Shown here: one piece after another, positions 12,429 to 22,596 of the stretch
Numbering within the stretch: position 1 is the first letter of the stretch
Layout: each line of letters starts with the position of its first letter
Source: Streptomyces sp. NBC_01216
Lineage (GTDB): Bacteria; Actinomycetota; Actinomycetes; Streptomycetales; Streptomycetaceae
Reading direction: 5' to 3'
Length of the DNA stretch: 64,000 nt
Assembly (NCBI RefSeq): GCF_035994945.1
Contig: NZ_CP108677.1
Coordinates: 6,076,001 to 6,140,000, forward strand
Position numbers and translations under genes: made by a program
Notes under the pieces: model-generated
Database searches by the model: none
The model's input: only the letters and a program-made list of their open reading frames with translations
What the model was told of the DNA's origin: nothing

Positions 12429-12992
12429 ATGACCGACGCGCAGGAAACCGGGAACTGGGGGTCCCCCCAGGCGGAGCCTGGGGCAGGGCCGTCCGTTCCG
12501 CAGACCCGCACCGCACGCCACCGCAGGATCGTCGACATCCTCAACCGGCAGCCGGTGCGTTCACAGAGCCAGCTCGCGAAGCTCCTCGCGGACGACGGGC
12601 TGAGCGTCACCCAGGCGACGCTCTCCCGCGACCTCGACGAACTCGGCGCGGTGAAGATCCGCAACACGGGCGGCGAGCTGATCTACGCGGTCCCCAGCGA
12701 GGGCGGATTCCGTACCCCGCAGGCCCCGCTCGGCGAGTCGGCCAAGGAGGAGCGCATGCGACGCCTCTCCGGTGAGCTGCTGATCTCCGCCGAGGCGTCC
12801 GCCAACCTGGTGGTGCTGCGGACGCCACCGGGCGCGGCCCAGTTCCTCGCGTCGGCCATCGACCAGGCCGAGCTGCACGCGATCCTCGGCACGATCGCGG
12901 GAGACGACACGCTGCTGCTGATCTCCCGCGACCCGGCCGGCGGCCAGGCACTCGCCGACCACCTGCTGAGACTCGCGCAGAACGACCGATAG
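12429..12992 (+). CDS. argR: arginine repressor
   Basis: A 187-residue ArgR. Residues about 25-90 form the winged helix DNA-binding domain ([20 protein letters not shown] and [18 protein letters not shown]). Residues 110-187 form the arginine-binding hexamer core ([34 protein letters not shown]). It is longer than usual at the N-terminus because the first 20 codons include a palindromic repeat (12465-12493). It ends the operon that it is expected to repress together with argG. Confidence 0.95.
   Translation: MTDAQETGNWGSPQAEPGAGPSVPQTRTARHRRIVDILNRQPVRSQSQLAKLLADDGLSVTQATLSRDLDELGAVKIRNTGGELIYAVPSEGGFRTPQAPLGESAKEERMRRLSGELLISAEASANLVVLRTPPGAAQFLASAIDQAELHAILGTIAGDDTLLLISRDPAGGQALADHLLRLAQNDR
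12465..12493. repeat. palindromic repeat inside argR 5' coding region
   Basis: Two overlapping palindromes: CTGGGGG followed by TCCCCCCAG, and CCCCAGGC-GGA-GCCTGGGG, an 8-bp stem with a 3-base loop. Elements of this shape are scattered through Streptomyces genomes. Here the repeat is in frame and adds a linker of low-complexity residues (about [13 protein letters not shown]) before the DNA-binding domain. Confidence 0.6.
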
Positions 12993-13127
12993 CGCCGGAC
13001 CGGTACCCGCGAACGTCAGGCTTCCGTCGGGGCGCGCGGGGCGCGAGCGTGGGGACCTTTTGGTGCCTGCTACCGCGTCGGGCGGGCTTCGCCCTGAGGC
13101 GGCACTGGCGGGCGGCCCGGCGGCGGA

Positions 13128-13862
13128 TCAGTACCGACTGATCGCCGTCGGGCCGCCGTGCGTTCCGACGGCGATGTGCGGGCGCCGCGCCGGATCGGCC
13201 CAGAGGAGCAGCGCGCGCATCGTCTCCTCCGGCACGGACACGCAACCTGCTGTCGCCGCACGTCCGTTGACGTGGAGGAAGATTCCGGCGCCGCGCCCGC
13301 GCACCGGGCGGTCGTAGTTGAAGCCGATGACCAGCGCGTGCGCGTACTGCGTGGGGTAGGTGACGAGGTGCTCGGCCTCCGAGGGGCGGCAGTCGCCGGG
13401 AAGCCCCTCGGTCCAGCGGTTGTAGGCGTGCGAGGCGTTGTCCTGGCACCACCAGGACCGTTCGGTGACCCGTGCGTAGCCGTAGGCGGTCCCGGCGGGC
13501 GCGGGCCGGATACCGAAGGCGTACGGCAGCGGGTAGAGCCCGGTGGGCGTGGTGCTGGTGCCCTGCCGGCGCCGCGCTCCCTCGGCCAGGCCGTTCGCGC
13601 CGAACCGGGCGGGCGCCTCGCCCACCCGCACCCAGTGCCCGTCGCGCCGGTCCCACCAGGTGACCGTCCCGGTGGTGGAGCCGGGCGTCGGGGCCTCCGC
13701 GGTGATCAGCTGAGAGCCGCCCCCGGTGTCCGCCATCCGCTCGGGGAGCGGGACGGGCCCGGTCGTGCCGGAGGCGGGGGAAGAGGGCGCGACGGACACG
13801 GGCGCGGGGGTGGCGAGGCATGCCAGGAGGGTGCCGAGGGCGATCAGGGTGCGGATGCGCAT
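13128..13862 (-). CDS. secreted L,D-transpeptidase-like protein
   Basis: A 244-residue exported protein. A signal peptide covers roughly residues 1-25 (MRIRTLIALGTLLACLATPA). A YkuD-like catalytic domain follows, with the L,D-transpeptidase signature at IFLHVNGRAATAGCVSVP: His197 and catalytic Cys207. Such enzymes make 3-3 cross-links in peptidoglycan or attach ligands to it. The usual S/T-x-G-C reads ATAGCVS here, which fits. It lies convergent to argR, 135 bases downstream, and faces away from the PPOX gene. Confidence 0.85.
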   Translation of the reverse strand: MRIRTLIALGTLLACLATPAPVSVAPSSPASGTTGPVPLPERMADTGGGSQLITAEAPTPGSTTGTVTWWDRRDGHWVRVGEAPARFGANGLAEGARRRQGTSTTPTGLYPLPYAFGIRPAPAGTAYGYARVTERSWWCQDNASHAYNRWTEGLPGDCRPSEAEHLVTYPTQYAHALVIGFNYDRPVRGRGAGIFLHVNGRAATAGCVSVPEETMRALLLWADPARRPHIAVGTHGGPTAISRY

Positions 13863-13964
13863 GGTGTGACGCTAGCGCCCCTTGTGTCGCCGTATGTCCG
13901 GTCATGGGTCCCGACGCGCGTACGCGTCGTACCCGGCTGCCACCCGCGTGGCCGGCGGGCGGCC

Positions 13965-14570
13965 CTACGCGTCCGGGCGGGGGAGGGGCGGGAGCGGAAG
14001 CGGCAGCCCCGGCAGGCCGTCGATGCTGGTCGCGATGTGGTCCTTCCCGGCGAAGTACGCGTCCAGCGAGGCGTCGTCCTCGCGCGCGAACCGCTTGGCG
14101 TGCAGGTCCCGGTCTTTGTCGTACGCCATGAACGGCACTCCGTACCCGCAGGTGTCCCGGATGAGTTCGGCCGTCACCACCACGATGGCCCGGAGCCCGT
14201 GTGCCGCCCCGTCGATCCCGGGGAAGTGCGCCGTGAGCGTCTCCCATCGGGCGTCGTCGCGGGACACGGGCTCGCCGCGGCCGTGGACGCGCACGATGTT
14301 CGGGGGTCCCTGGAAGGCGCACCACATGAGGGTGATGCGCCCGTTCTCCCGGAGGTGCGCGACGGTCTCGGCGTTGCTCCCCGCGAAGTCCAGGTAGGCG
14401 ACGGTCCGTTCGTCGATGACGGCGAAGGAGCCGGTCAGCCCCTTGGGGGAGAGGTTGATGGTCCCCTCGCCGTCCAGGGGGGCGGTGGCGGTGAAGAAGA
14501 CCGGCTGGGCCTCGATGAAGGCGCGGAGGCGCCCGTCGATGTGTTCGTGCGCCTTTCCCATGGAGGTCAT
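13965..14570 (-). CDS. pyridoxamine 5'-phosphate oxidase family protein
   Basis: A split-barrel flavin-type protein of about 201 residues. Seen: FFTATAPLDGEGTINLSPKG, VAYLDFAGSNAETVAHLREN and ITLMWCAFQGPPNIVRVHGR, all typical of the PPOX/FMN-binding group whose members bind FMN, F420 or heme. No true PdxH substrate motifs are seen, so a specific reaction cannot be named. The start is at ATG 14570 or ATG 14561; the upstream ORF extension lacks coding character. It diverges from argG, sharing the intergenic region with its promoter. Confidence 0.8.
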   Translation of the reverse strand: MTSMGKAHEHIDGRLRAFIEAQPVFFTATAPLDGEGTINLSPKGLTGSFAVIDERTVAYLDFAGSNAETVAHLRENGRITLMWCAFQGPPNIVRVHGRGEPVSRDDARWETLTAHFPGIDGAAHGLRAIVVVTAELIRDTCGYGVPFMAYDKDRDLHAKRFAREDDASLDAYFAGKDHIATSIDGLPGLPLPLPPLPRPDA

Positions 14571-14638
14571 TGTCGCGCCGCCCGCCGGGGCCGCGTGGGC
14601 CGGTGGGTACTCCGGTCCGGGGAGGGCGCGCCGACTCT

Positions 14639-14676
14639 TTGACAAAACATACGGAGGACTGCATAGTTATACCCAT
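14639..14676 (+). promoter_or_regulatory. argG promoter with probable ARG box
   Basis: TTGACA at 14639-14644 and CATAGT at 14662-14667 with a 17-base spacer. The -10 region lies in CTGCATAGTTATACCCAT, which resembles an ArgR box half-site pair and shares the TGCATA element with the argC promoter. Joint ArgR control of argC and argG is inferred. Confidence 0.6.
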
Positions 14677-14703
14677 CAGTGATTGCAAGGTAAGGAGAAA
14701 CCC

Positions 14704-15897
14704 GTGACCGAGCGCGTCGTACTCGCCTACTCGGGCGGCCTGGACACCTCCGTCGCCATCGGCTGGATCGCCGAGGAGACGGGTGCCGAGGTCATCGCCG
14801 TCGCCGTGGACGTCGGCCAGGGCGGCGAGGACCTGGACGTCATCCGCAAGCGCGCGCTCGCCTGTGGCGCGGTCGAGGCCGAGGTCGCGGACGCCAAGGA
14901 CGAGTTCGCCGAGGAGTACTGCCTCCCCGCGATCAAGGCCAACGCCCTCTACATGGACCGCTACCCGCTGGTCTCCGCCCTCTCCCGGCCGACCATCGTC
15001 AAGCACCTCGTCGCCGCCGCCAGGAAGCACGACGCCGGCATCGTGGCCCACGGCTGCACGGGCAAGGGCAACGACCAGGTGCGCTTCGAGGCGGGCATCC
15101 AGGCGCTGGGGCCGGACCTGAAGTGCATCGCCCCGGTGCGGGACTACGCCATGACCCGGGACAAGGCCATCGCTTTCGCCGAGAAGGCGAACCTGCCGAT
15201 CGCGACGACGAAGAAGTCCCCGTACTCCATCGACCAGAACGTCTTCGGCCGCGCCGTCGAGACGGGCTTCCTCGAGGACATCTGGAACGCGCCGATCGAG
15301 GACATCTACGAGTACACGCAGAACCCGGCGACGCCGCGCGAGGCCGACGAGGTCGTCATCTCCTTCAAGGAGGGCGTCCCGGTCGCCATCGACGGCCGCC
15401 CCGTCACCGTCCTCCAGGCGATCCAGCAGCTGAACGAGCGGGCCGGTGCCCAGGGCGTCGGCCGGATCGACATGGTCGAGGACCGGCTCGTCGGCATCAA
15501 GTCCCGTGAGGTCTACGAGGCCCCCGGCGCGATCGCGCTGATCACCGCTCACCAGGAGCTCGAGAGCGTCACCGTCGAGCGCGAGCTGGCCCGCTACAAG
15601 CGGCAGGTCGAGCAGCGCTGGGGCGAGATGGTCTACGACGGCCTGTGGTTCTCCCCGCTCAAGCGCGCCCTGGACGGCTTCGTCAACGAGGCGAACCAGC
15701 ACGTCACCGGTGACATCCGGATGACCCTGCACGCCGGGCGCGCCGTGGTCACCGGCCGGCGGTCCGAGGAGTCGCTGTACGACTTCAACCTCGCGACCTA
15801 CGACTCGGGCGACACCTTCGACCAGTCCAAGGCCCAGGGCTTCATCGACATCTTCGCGCTCTCCGCGAAGATCGCCGCGAAGCGTGACCTCGCCTGA
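14704..15897 (+). CDS. argG: argininosuccinate synthase
   Basis: A 397-residue ATP-dependent ligase joining citrulline and aspartate. Seen: the PP-loop [17 protein letters not shown] at the N-terminus, [14 protein letters not shown] near residue 115, and [20 protein letters not shown]. The start is GTG 14704 with TAAGGAG 7 bases upstream; an earlier TTG at 14683 has no ribosome site. It is separated from argH by 120 bases holding a large hairpin. Confidence 0.97.
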   Translation: MTERVVLAYSGGLDTSVAIGWIAEETGAEVIAVAVDVGQGGEDLDVIRKRALACGAVEAEVADAKDEFAEEYCLPAIKANALYMDRYPLVSALSRPTIVKHLVAAARKHDAGIVAHGCTGKGNDQVRFEAGIQALGPDLKCIAPVRDYAMTRDKAIAFAEKANLPIATTKKSPYSIDQNVFGRAVETGFLEDIWNAPIEDIYEYTQNPATPREADEVVISFKEGVPVAIDGRPVTVLQAIQQLNERAGAQGVGRIDMVEDRLVGIKSREVYEAPGAIALITAHQELESVTVERELARYKRQVEQRWGEMVYDGLWFSPLKRALDGFVNEANQHVTGDIRMTLHAGRAVVTGRRSEESLYDFNLATYDSGDTFDQSKAQGFIDIFALSAKIAAKRDLA

Positions 15898-15913
15898 GCG
15901 CGACTCGTTCCCC

Positions 15914-15985
15914 AGCCGCCTCCCCTGTCCACCGCGCCGGGGCGGGACCCCCGACGGGCCCGCCGGGGCGCGGCGGGAGGCGGCT
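15914..15985 (+). terminator. nested stem-loop between argG and argH
   Basis: Three nested perfect stems: AGCCGCCTCCC with GGGAGGCGGCT (11 bp), CCGCGCC with GGCGCGG (7 bp), and GGCGGG with CCCGCC (6 bp). No T tract follows. It could terminate, protect the argG mRNA 3' end, or limit read-through into argH. Confidence 0.6.
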
Positions 15986-16005
15986 CGTCTTCACCCGTGT
16001 CTTGA

Positions 16006-17445
<1,440 letters not shown>

Positions 17446-17456
17446 TGCCGCGGCAG

Positions 17457-17491
17457 GCGATGTTCGCCCCTCGCGACAGGGCGAAGGTCGC
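17457..17491. terminator. stem-loop between argH and HAD gene
   Basis: GCGATGTTCGCCC and GGGCGAAGGTCGC pair at 11 of 13 positions with a 9-base loop. It is placed between convergent genes and can serve both. No T run is present, as is common in Streptomyces. Confidence 0.6.
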
Positions 17492-17530
17492 CTGACACCG
17501 CACCAGCGCGGGGAGCGTCACCCGCCCGCG

Positions 17531-18040
17531 TCACAGCGCCGCCGCCCAGTCCGCGAGCGCGTCGAAGTCCGGCCGGATCAGCCCGATCCGGGGGTCGACG
17601 CTCAGCAACAGGGCGGCGGCGAGATGGTGTTCCCGCACGTACTCGTGGTCGTACGAGGTGATGTCGTCGTCCAGCCAGGCGAACGGCCGTCCCTCCGCGT
17701 ACTCCAGGACGTACTGCGTCTTCCAGAAGGTCCCGCGAGGGGCCTTTCCGTGCATACGGGGCCAGTCGACGAACGGCAGCTCGGGCAGTCCGAGGAGCGG
17801 CCCTATCCAGGTGTTCGCCTCTCCCTTCCAGGTCGTCGCCCAGACCAGTTCGTACGCCTCCGCCAGCGCGAGCAGCTCCGCCCCGTGCCGGTGATCCAGC
17901 CACACCCGCAGCGGCTTCCTCTCGAACCAGCCGCCGGGCCGCATCCGGTGCGTCGTGTAGCCCTCCGGGCGACGTTCGCGCTGCGCCGCGTAAGGGTTCA
18001 GTGGCCCGTCCACGTCGATCAACAGCAGTGGCTTCGTCAT
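17531..18040 (-). CDS. HAD-like domain protein
   Basis: A 169-residue protein opening with MTKPLLLIDVDGPLNPYAAQ, the DxD motif I of haloacid dehalogenase phosphatases (Asp9 and Asp11). Later, LVWATTWKGEANTWIG supplies a motif II T and FAWLDDDITSYDHEY gives motif IV acidic residues. This spacing matches the HAD domain group found in Swiss-army-knife RNA-repair-type proteins. The reaction is unknown. It is divergent from the tetR gene and convergent with argH. Confidence 0.75.
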   Translation of the reverse strand: MTKPLLLIDVDGPLNPYAAQRERRPEGYTTHRMRPGGWFERKPLRVWLDHRHGAELLALAEAYELVWATTWKGEANTWIGPLLGLPELPFVDWPRMHGKAPRGTFWKTQYVLEYAEGRPFAWLDDDITSYDHEYVREHHLAAALLLSVDPRIGLIRPDFDALADWAAAL

Positions 18041-18087
18041 GTCCGTAGCTTCCCCCTTGGCCTCCGATGAGGCATCGATTTATCTGG

Positions 18088-18118
18088 TGAGACAGCTGTG
18101 TCTCATTCGGTGTATTCT
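18088..18118 (+). promoter_or_regulatory. tetR promoter and palindromic operator
   Basis: TGAGACA-GCTG-TGTCTCA (18088-18105) is a perfect 7-bp inverted repeat. TATTCT (18113-18118) is a TANNNT -10 box ending 6 bases before ATG 18125, so the transcript is likely leaderless. The operator covers the -35 position (GAGACA), a classic layout for self-repression by the TetR product. Confidence 0.6.
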
Positions 18119-18124
18119 CGTCTC

Positions 18125-18676
18125 ATGTCACTCGACCGTCATCAGGTGCTCCGCTCCGCCGCCGCCCTGCTCGCCCGGAAGTCGACCGCCACCATGGACG
18201 AGGTCGCGCGGGCCGCCGGGATCGGCCGCGCCACCCTCCACCGGCACTTCGCCGGGCGGGACGCGCTGGTCAGGGCCCTGGAAGCGATGGGCATCGAGGA
18301 GTTCGAGGCCGCCTTCGATGCCGCGCGCCTCGACGAGGGGCCCGCGGACGACGCGTTGCGCCGGCTCGTGGCCGCATCCGAGCCGAACGCCCAGCTGCTG
18401 GCCTTCCTCGTCACCGAGAACCAGCTCTTCGAGGGGGACCAGGTCGACGAAGGGTGGGCGCGGCTCGACGCCCGGGTCAGCGCCCTGTTCAGACGCGGCC
18501 AGGAGGAAGGTGCCTTCCGGATCGATCTGAGCCCCGCCTGGCTCACCGAGGCCCTCTACGGCCTCATCGGCGCCTGCGCCTGGTCGATCATGGACGGACG
18601 GGTGGCCGCCAAGGACTTTCAGCACATGATCACCGAGCTGTTGCTCGGTGGCGCACGACGGAGCGTGGAACGATGA
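18125..18676 (+). CDS. TetR-family transcriptional regulator
   Basis: A 183-residue regulator. The N-terminal HTH is MDEVARAAGIGRATLHRHFAGRDALVRAL (residues about 22-50), with the rest a helical ligand-binding domain. ATG 18125 is preferred over GTG 18098, which lies within the operator palindrome. Its stop overlaps the MFS start (ATGA), so it is the usual co-transcribed repressor of an efflux pump. The inducer is unknown. Confidence 0.85.
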   Translation: MSLDRHQVLRSAAALLARKSTATMDEVARAAGIGRATLHRHFAGRDALVRALEAMGIEEFEAAFDAARLDEGPADDALRRLVAASEPNAQLLAFLVTENQLFEGDQVDEGWARLDARVSALFRRGQEEGAFRIDLSPAWLTEALYGLIGACAWSIMDGRVAAKDFQHMITELLLGGARRSVER

Positions 18677-20217
18677 GCGGGACCCGACAGGCTGTTGCGA
18701 CCACGGGGACGGAGGCGAAGAGCCCCGGCCGCTGGCTCGCGCTCTCGGTACTCGTCCTGGCCGTCCTGCTGGTCGCGGTCGACGCCACCGTACTCGGTCT
18801 CGCGACCCCCGCGCTCAGTGAGGATCTCAAGCCGTCCGGCACCCAGTTGCTCTGGATCGGCGACATCTACTCGTTCGTCATCGCCGGTCTGCTGGTCTCC
18901 ATGGGCTCCCTGGGTGACCGCATCGGACGCAAGAAGCTGCTGCTGACGGGTGCGACGGCCTTCGGCGCCGTCTCCGTGCTCAACGCCTACGCCACCAGTC
19001 CCGAGATGATGATCGTGGCCCGCGCCCTCCTCGGCGTGGCCGGTGCGACGCTGATGCCGTCGACGCTGGCGCTGATCCGGAACATCTTCCACGACCCCAA
19101 GGAGCGCAGCCTGGCCATCGGCATCTGGGGTGCGACCGCCTCGGCCGGCGCGGCCATCGGCCCCGTCGTCGGCGGCGCGCTGCTCCAGCACTTCTACTGG
19201 GGCTCGGTCTTCCTCATCAACCTGCCGGTCATGGCCGTGCTGGTCCTCGTCGGCGTCAAGCTGCTGCCAGAGTCCAGGAACCCGGTCGCGGGCCCCTGGG
19301 ACCTGATCAGCGTCGGTCTCTCGCTCTTCGGCGTCATCGGCGTCGTGTACGCGGTGAAGGAGGTCGCCTCGCACGGGGCGAGCTGGGAGGCCGGGATCGC
19401 CGCACTCGCCGGCGCCGCCTGTCTCCACGCGTTCGTCCGCCGTCAGTACACGCTGAGCTCACCGCTGCTCGACATGCGGCTGTTCCGACACCGGGGCTTC
19501 TCGGGCGCGGTCCTGGCCGACTTGCTGACCGTCTTCGGCCTCTCCGGACTCGTCTTCTTCCTGTCCCAGTTCCTCCAGCTGGTCCAGGGGCGCGAGCCGC
19601 TGGAAGCCGGTCTGGCCGAGCTGCCCGCCGCGATCGGCGCCGTGGCCACCGGTCTGCTCGCGGGCCGGTACGCCCGGCGGTACTCGGTCCGTGGCATCGT
19701 CGCGGGCGGCCTCGCCGCCATCGGGCTGGCCCTGGCCGTCATCACCCTGGTCCACCGGGAGACCGGCTATCCGCTGCTCGGCGCGGCCCTGCTCGTGGTC
19801 GGCCTCGGCGCGGGCTTCTCGTTCACCGTGACCGCCGACGTGATTCTCTCCAGTGTGCCCAAGGAACAGGCCGGTTCGGCCTCCGCGGTCTCCGAGACCG
19901 CGTACGAACTGGGCGCGGCCCTCGGCATCGCGCTCCTCGGGTCCGTCGTGACCGGTGTCTACCGGGACTTCACGCCGCCCGCGGGCACTCCGGCGGACAC
20001 GGCCGCGGCGGCCCACGAGTCGCTCGGCGGCGCGGTCGAGGCATCCGCCGGGCTCGCCCCGGGCACGGCGGAGGCGTTGGTCTCGGCCGCCCAGGACGCC
20101 TTCGTCGACGGACTGCGTATCGCTTCGGGCGTGGGCGCGGCGGTCCTGCTGGCCACCGCGGTCGCGGCCTGGTTCCTACTCAAGGGCCAGAAGCTCGAGG
20201 AGGGCATCGGGCACTGA
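18673..20217 (+). CDS. MFS drug-efflux transporter (DHA2 type, 14 TM)
   Basis: A 514-residue integral membrane protein. Residues 23-45 form TM1, followed by VDATVLGLATPALSEDL, the MFS motif A GSLGDRIGRKKLLL, and motif C-like GATASAGAAIGPVVGGALLQ. The length and the spread of hydrophobic segments fit the 14-helix QacA/Stp-like proton antiporters. The RQYTLSSPLLDMRLFRHRGF segment is typical of the middle of this group. Coupled to the tetR gene by a 4-base overlap. Confidence 0.9.
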   Translation: MSGTRQAVATTGTEAKSPGRWLALSVLVLAVLLVAVDATVLGLATPALSEDLKPSGTQLLWIGDIYSFVIAGLLVSMGSLGDRIGRKKLLLTGATAFGAVSVLNAYATSPEMMIVARALLGVAGATLMPSTLALIRNIFHDPKERSLAIGIWGATASAGAAIGPVVGGALLQHFYWGSVFLINLPVMAVLVLVGVKLLPESRNPVAGPWDLISVGLSLFGVIGVVYAVKEVASHGASWEAGIAALAGAACLHAFVRRQYTLSSPLLDMRLFRHRGFSGAVLADLLTVFGLSGLVFFLSQFLQLVQGREPLEAGLAELPAAIGAVATGLLAGRYARRYSVRGIVAGGLAAIGLALAVITLVHRETGYPLLGAALLVVGLGAGFSFTVTADVILSSVPKEQAGSASAVSETAYELGAALGIALLGSVVTGVYRDFTPPAGTPADTAAAAHESLGGAVEASAGLAPGTAEALVSAAQDAFVDGLRIASGVGAAVLLATAVAAWFLLKGQKLEEGIGH

Positions 20218-20267
20218 GCCCGCGCCGGGCACCGTCCGGCTCCCGGCCGCCTCGGGGGCGGAGACGC

Positions 20268-20287
20268 CTCGGGGGCGGCGCCCCGAG
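20268..20287. terminator. stem-loop between MFS and plsC-like genes
   Basis: CTCGGGG and CCCCGAG pair across a 6-base loop. It is preceded by a direct repeat of GCCTCGGGGGCGG (two copies, 17 bases apart start to start). The genes on both sides converge here. Confidence 0.55.
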
Positions 20288-20312
20288 CGGTCCGCGCTTC
20301 AGAGCGACCCGG

Positions 20313-20984
20313 TCACGCGGCCTTCGCCTTGGTGGCGTACATGTCGACGTACTCCTGCCCGGACAGCCGCATCACCTCGGCCATCACCGAGTCCGTCACG
20401 GCCCGCAGGACATAGCGGTCCCGGTCCATTCCCTCGTACCGGGAGAACTCCATCGGCTCGCCGAACCGGACCGTCACCCGTCCCGGCCGCGGCAGCCCGG
20501 CCCCGCCCGGCTGGATCTTGTCGGTACCGATCATCGCGAACGGCACCACCGGCGCGCCGGTCATCAGCGTCAGCCGCGCGATGCCGGTGCGGCCCCGGTA
20601 CAGCCGGCCGTCGGGGGAGCGCGTGCCCTCCGGGTAGATGGAGAAGATCTTGCCCTCCTCCAGGATCCGGCGGCCCGTCATGAGCGCGGCGACGCCGCCC
20701 CGGCCACCGTCACGGTCCACCGGGATCATGCCGACGCTGGTGAAGAACCAGGCCATCAGCCGTCCCTTGAAGCCCTTGCCCGTCACGTACTCGTCCTTGC
20801 CGATGAAGAAGACCGGGCGGTCCGTGCAGATCGGCATGATCATCGAGTCGATGAAGGTGAGGTGGTTGCCCGCCAGGATGACCGGGCCCGTTCCCGGGAT
20901 GTTCTCCGCGCCCTCGACGCGTGGGCGGAACATCAGGCGCAGGATCGGTCCGAGCACTGCCTTGATGAGCGCGAGACGGGACAA
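20313..20984 (-). CDS. lysophospholipid acyltransferase (PlsC-like)
   Basis: A 1-acyl-glycerol-3-phosphate acyltransferase-type membrane enzyme of about 223 residues. Seen: the catalytic NHLTFID (H41, D46), the GMIPVDRDGG block, YPEGTRSPDG (E119-R122) and VVPFAMIGT. TTG 20984 is chosen as the start because GGAGG lies 5 bases before it and SRLALIKAVLGPILRLMFRP is the usual beginning of this group. An ATG at 21128 would add 48 residues without family features. Confidence 0.85.
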   Translation of the reverse strand: MSRLALIKAVLGPILRLMFRPRVEGAENIPGTGPVILAGNHLTFIDSMIMPICTDRPVFFIGKDEYVTGKGFKGRLMAWFFTSVGMIPVDRDGGRGGVAALMTGRRILEEGKIFSIYPEGTRSPDGRLYRGRTGIARLTLMTGAPVVPFAMIGTDKIQPGGAGLPRPGRVTVRFGEPMEFSRYEGMDRDRYVLRAVTDSVMAEVMRLSGQEYVDMYATKAKAA

Positions 20985-21219
20985 CGGTTCCTCCGGTGTC
21001 GAGGCGGTCGAGGTCTGAGCGGGGTCGAGCGGGTGACGGTGCAGGTGAGGACGATACTCGTGGGTCACCACCGTGCGCACGTCGGGTTCACCGAGTCGAT
21101 ACGCAGTGTTGACGTGTGTTTCCGCCATGTTCGACCAGGAGCCGCCGCAGGCAAGGGGCGTACGCCTACGGTCGGAGCACCCGTCGGCAGGTGCGGGACA
21201 TCACATCGAAGGAGCTCTC

Positions 21220-22392
21220 ATGACGCAGGATGCGCGCCGGACCCCGGCACGGCGGACGGTGCTCGGAGCGGCCGGTGTGGCCGGCGCGGCGGTCCTCGGT
21301 GCCACGGCGGCCCTGCCGGCGGGCAGCGCGCAGGCGGCGGGCGCCGCCGCGGCCGACCGCCGCGGGCACGGGTACCGATCGCTCCCCGTCCCCACCGTCA
21401 TCGGCCACCGCGGCGCCCCCGGCTACCGGCCCGAACACACCCTCGGTTCCTACCAGCTCGCCCTGGACCTCGGCGCCGACGTGATCGAACAGGACCTCGT
21501 CCCCACCCGAGACGGTCACCTCGTCTGCCGCCACGAGAACGACATCACCGGCACGACCGACGTCGCCGACCACCCCGAGTTCGCCTCCCGCAGGACCACC
21601 AAATCGGTCGACGGCGTCTCCCTGACGGGCTGGTTCACCGAGGACTTCACCCTCGCGGAGCTCAAGACCCTGCGGGCCTTGGAGCGGATTCCCGGCACCC
21701 GCCAGGAGAACACCCTCTACGACGGCCGCTGGCGTATCCCGAGCTTCGAGGAGGTCCTGGCGTGGGCCGAGCGGGAAGGCCGGCGTCGGGGCCGCCCGGT
21801 GTGGCTGCACGTCGAGACGAAGCACCCCACCTACTTCCGTGGCCTGGGCCTCGGCACGGAGGAGCGGCTGGCCAGGCTGCTGCGCCGCCACGGACGCCAC
21901 CGTGCCGACTCGGCGGTCTTCCTCCAGTCCTTCGAGCCGAGCAGCATCCAGCGCCTCGCGCGGCTGGTCGGCTGTCCGCGCGTGGTCCTGCTGTCGGGAC
22001 CGGCCGCCCGCCCCTGGGACTTCGTCGTGGCCGGTGACCCGCGTACCGTCGCCGATCTCGTCACCCCGGAGGGCCTGCGGCACATCGCCTCGTACGCGCA
22101 GGGCATCGGCCCCACGCTGGACCTGGTCATTCCCAGGGACGCCGCCGGACGGCTGGGCACCCCCACCACGCTGGTGAGCGACGCCCACGCGGCGGGCCTG
22201 ATCCTCCACCCCTACACCCACCGCAACGAGAACGCCTTCCTGCCCGCGGAGTACCGCCGCGGGACCGACCCGACGGCCTACGGCGACGCCTTCGGCGCCC
22301 TGCGGACGTACCTGGCGACCGGCATCGACGGCATCTTCTCCGACAACCCGGACACGGCCCTCCTCGCCGCGGCGGACCTCAGGTCCCACTGA
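21220..22392 (+). CDS. Tat-exported glycerophosphodiester phosphodiesterase
   Basis: A 390-residue secreted enzyme. The N-terminus carries a twin-arginine signal (ARRTVLGAAGVAGAAVLG) with cleavage likely near residue 38. The TIM-barrel GDPD domain follows: IGHRGAPGYRPEHTLGSYQL (catalytic His), DVIEQDLVPTRDGHLVCRHE (metal-binding E and D and catalytic His), VWLHVETKHPTY, and GIDGIFSDNPD at the end. It hydrolyses glycerophosphodiesters to glycerol-3-phosphate and an alcohol. ATG 21220 has GAAGGAG upstream. Confidence 0.92.
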   Translation: MTQDARRTPARRTVLGAAGVAGAAVLGATAALPAGSAQAAGAAAADRRGHGYRSLPVPTVIGHRGAPGYRPEHTLGSYQLALDLGADVIEQDLVPTRDGHLVCRHENDITGTTDVADHPEFASRRTTKSVDGVSLTGWFTEDFTLAELKTLRALERIPGTRQENTLYDGRWRIPSFEEVLAWAEREGRRRGRPVWLHVETKHPTYFRGLGLGTEERLARLLRRHGRHRADSAVFLQSFEPSSIQRLARLVGCPRVVLLSGPAARPWDFVVAGDPRTVADLVTPEGLRHIASYAQGIGPTLDLVIPRDAAGRLGTPTTLVSDAHAAGLILHPYTHRNENAFLPAEYRRGTDPTAYGDAFGALRTYLATGIDGIFSDNPDTALLAAADLRSH

Positions 22393-22596
22393 CCCGGCTC
22401 CCGCCCCCGCGTCGCCCGCCGGCGGTACGGGGGCGGGGCGGCACGGACGGCGGGACGCGTGCGGGTGCGGCGGCGCGGGCGCAGGACGGGGCGCGGGCGC
22501 CTGCCTGAGGACGCCGGGTCAGGTTCGGTCTCCGGCGTGCACCCGGCCGGGTGGTTTGGGCGCCGCCTCGCAACCGTCCCGGAGCCGTCGTCCGTC

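Noticed and set aside
12607..15732. 1041-codon open frame on the minus strand across argR, the transpeptidase, PPOX and argG
   Set aside because: It is antisense to strong, known genes on the plus strand over most of its length, has no family features outside the PPOX part, and such long frames are expected from high GC3.
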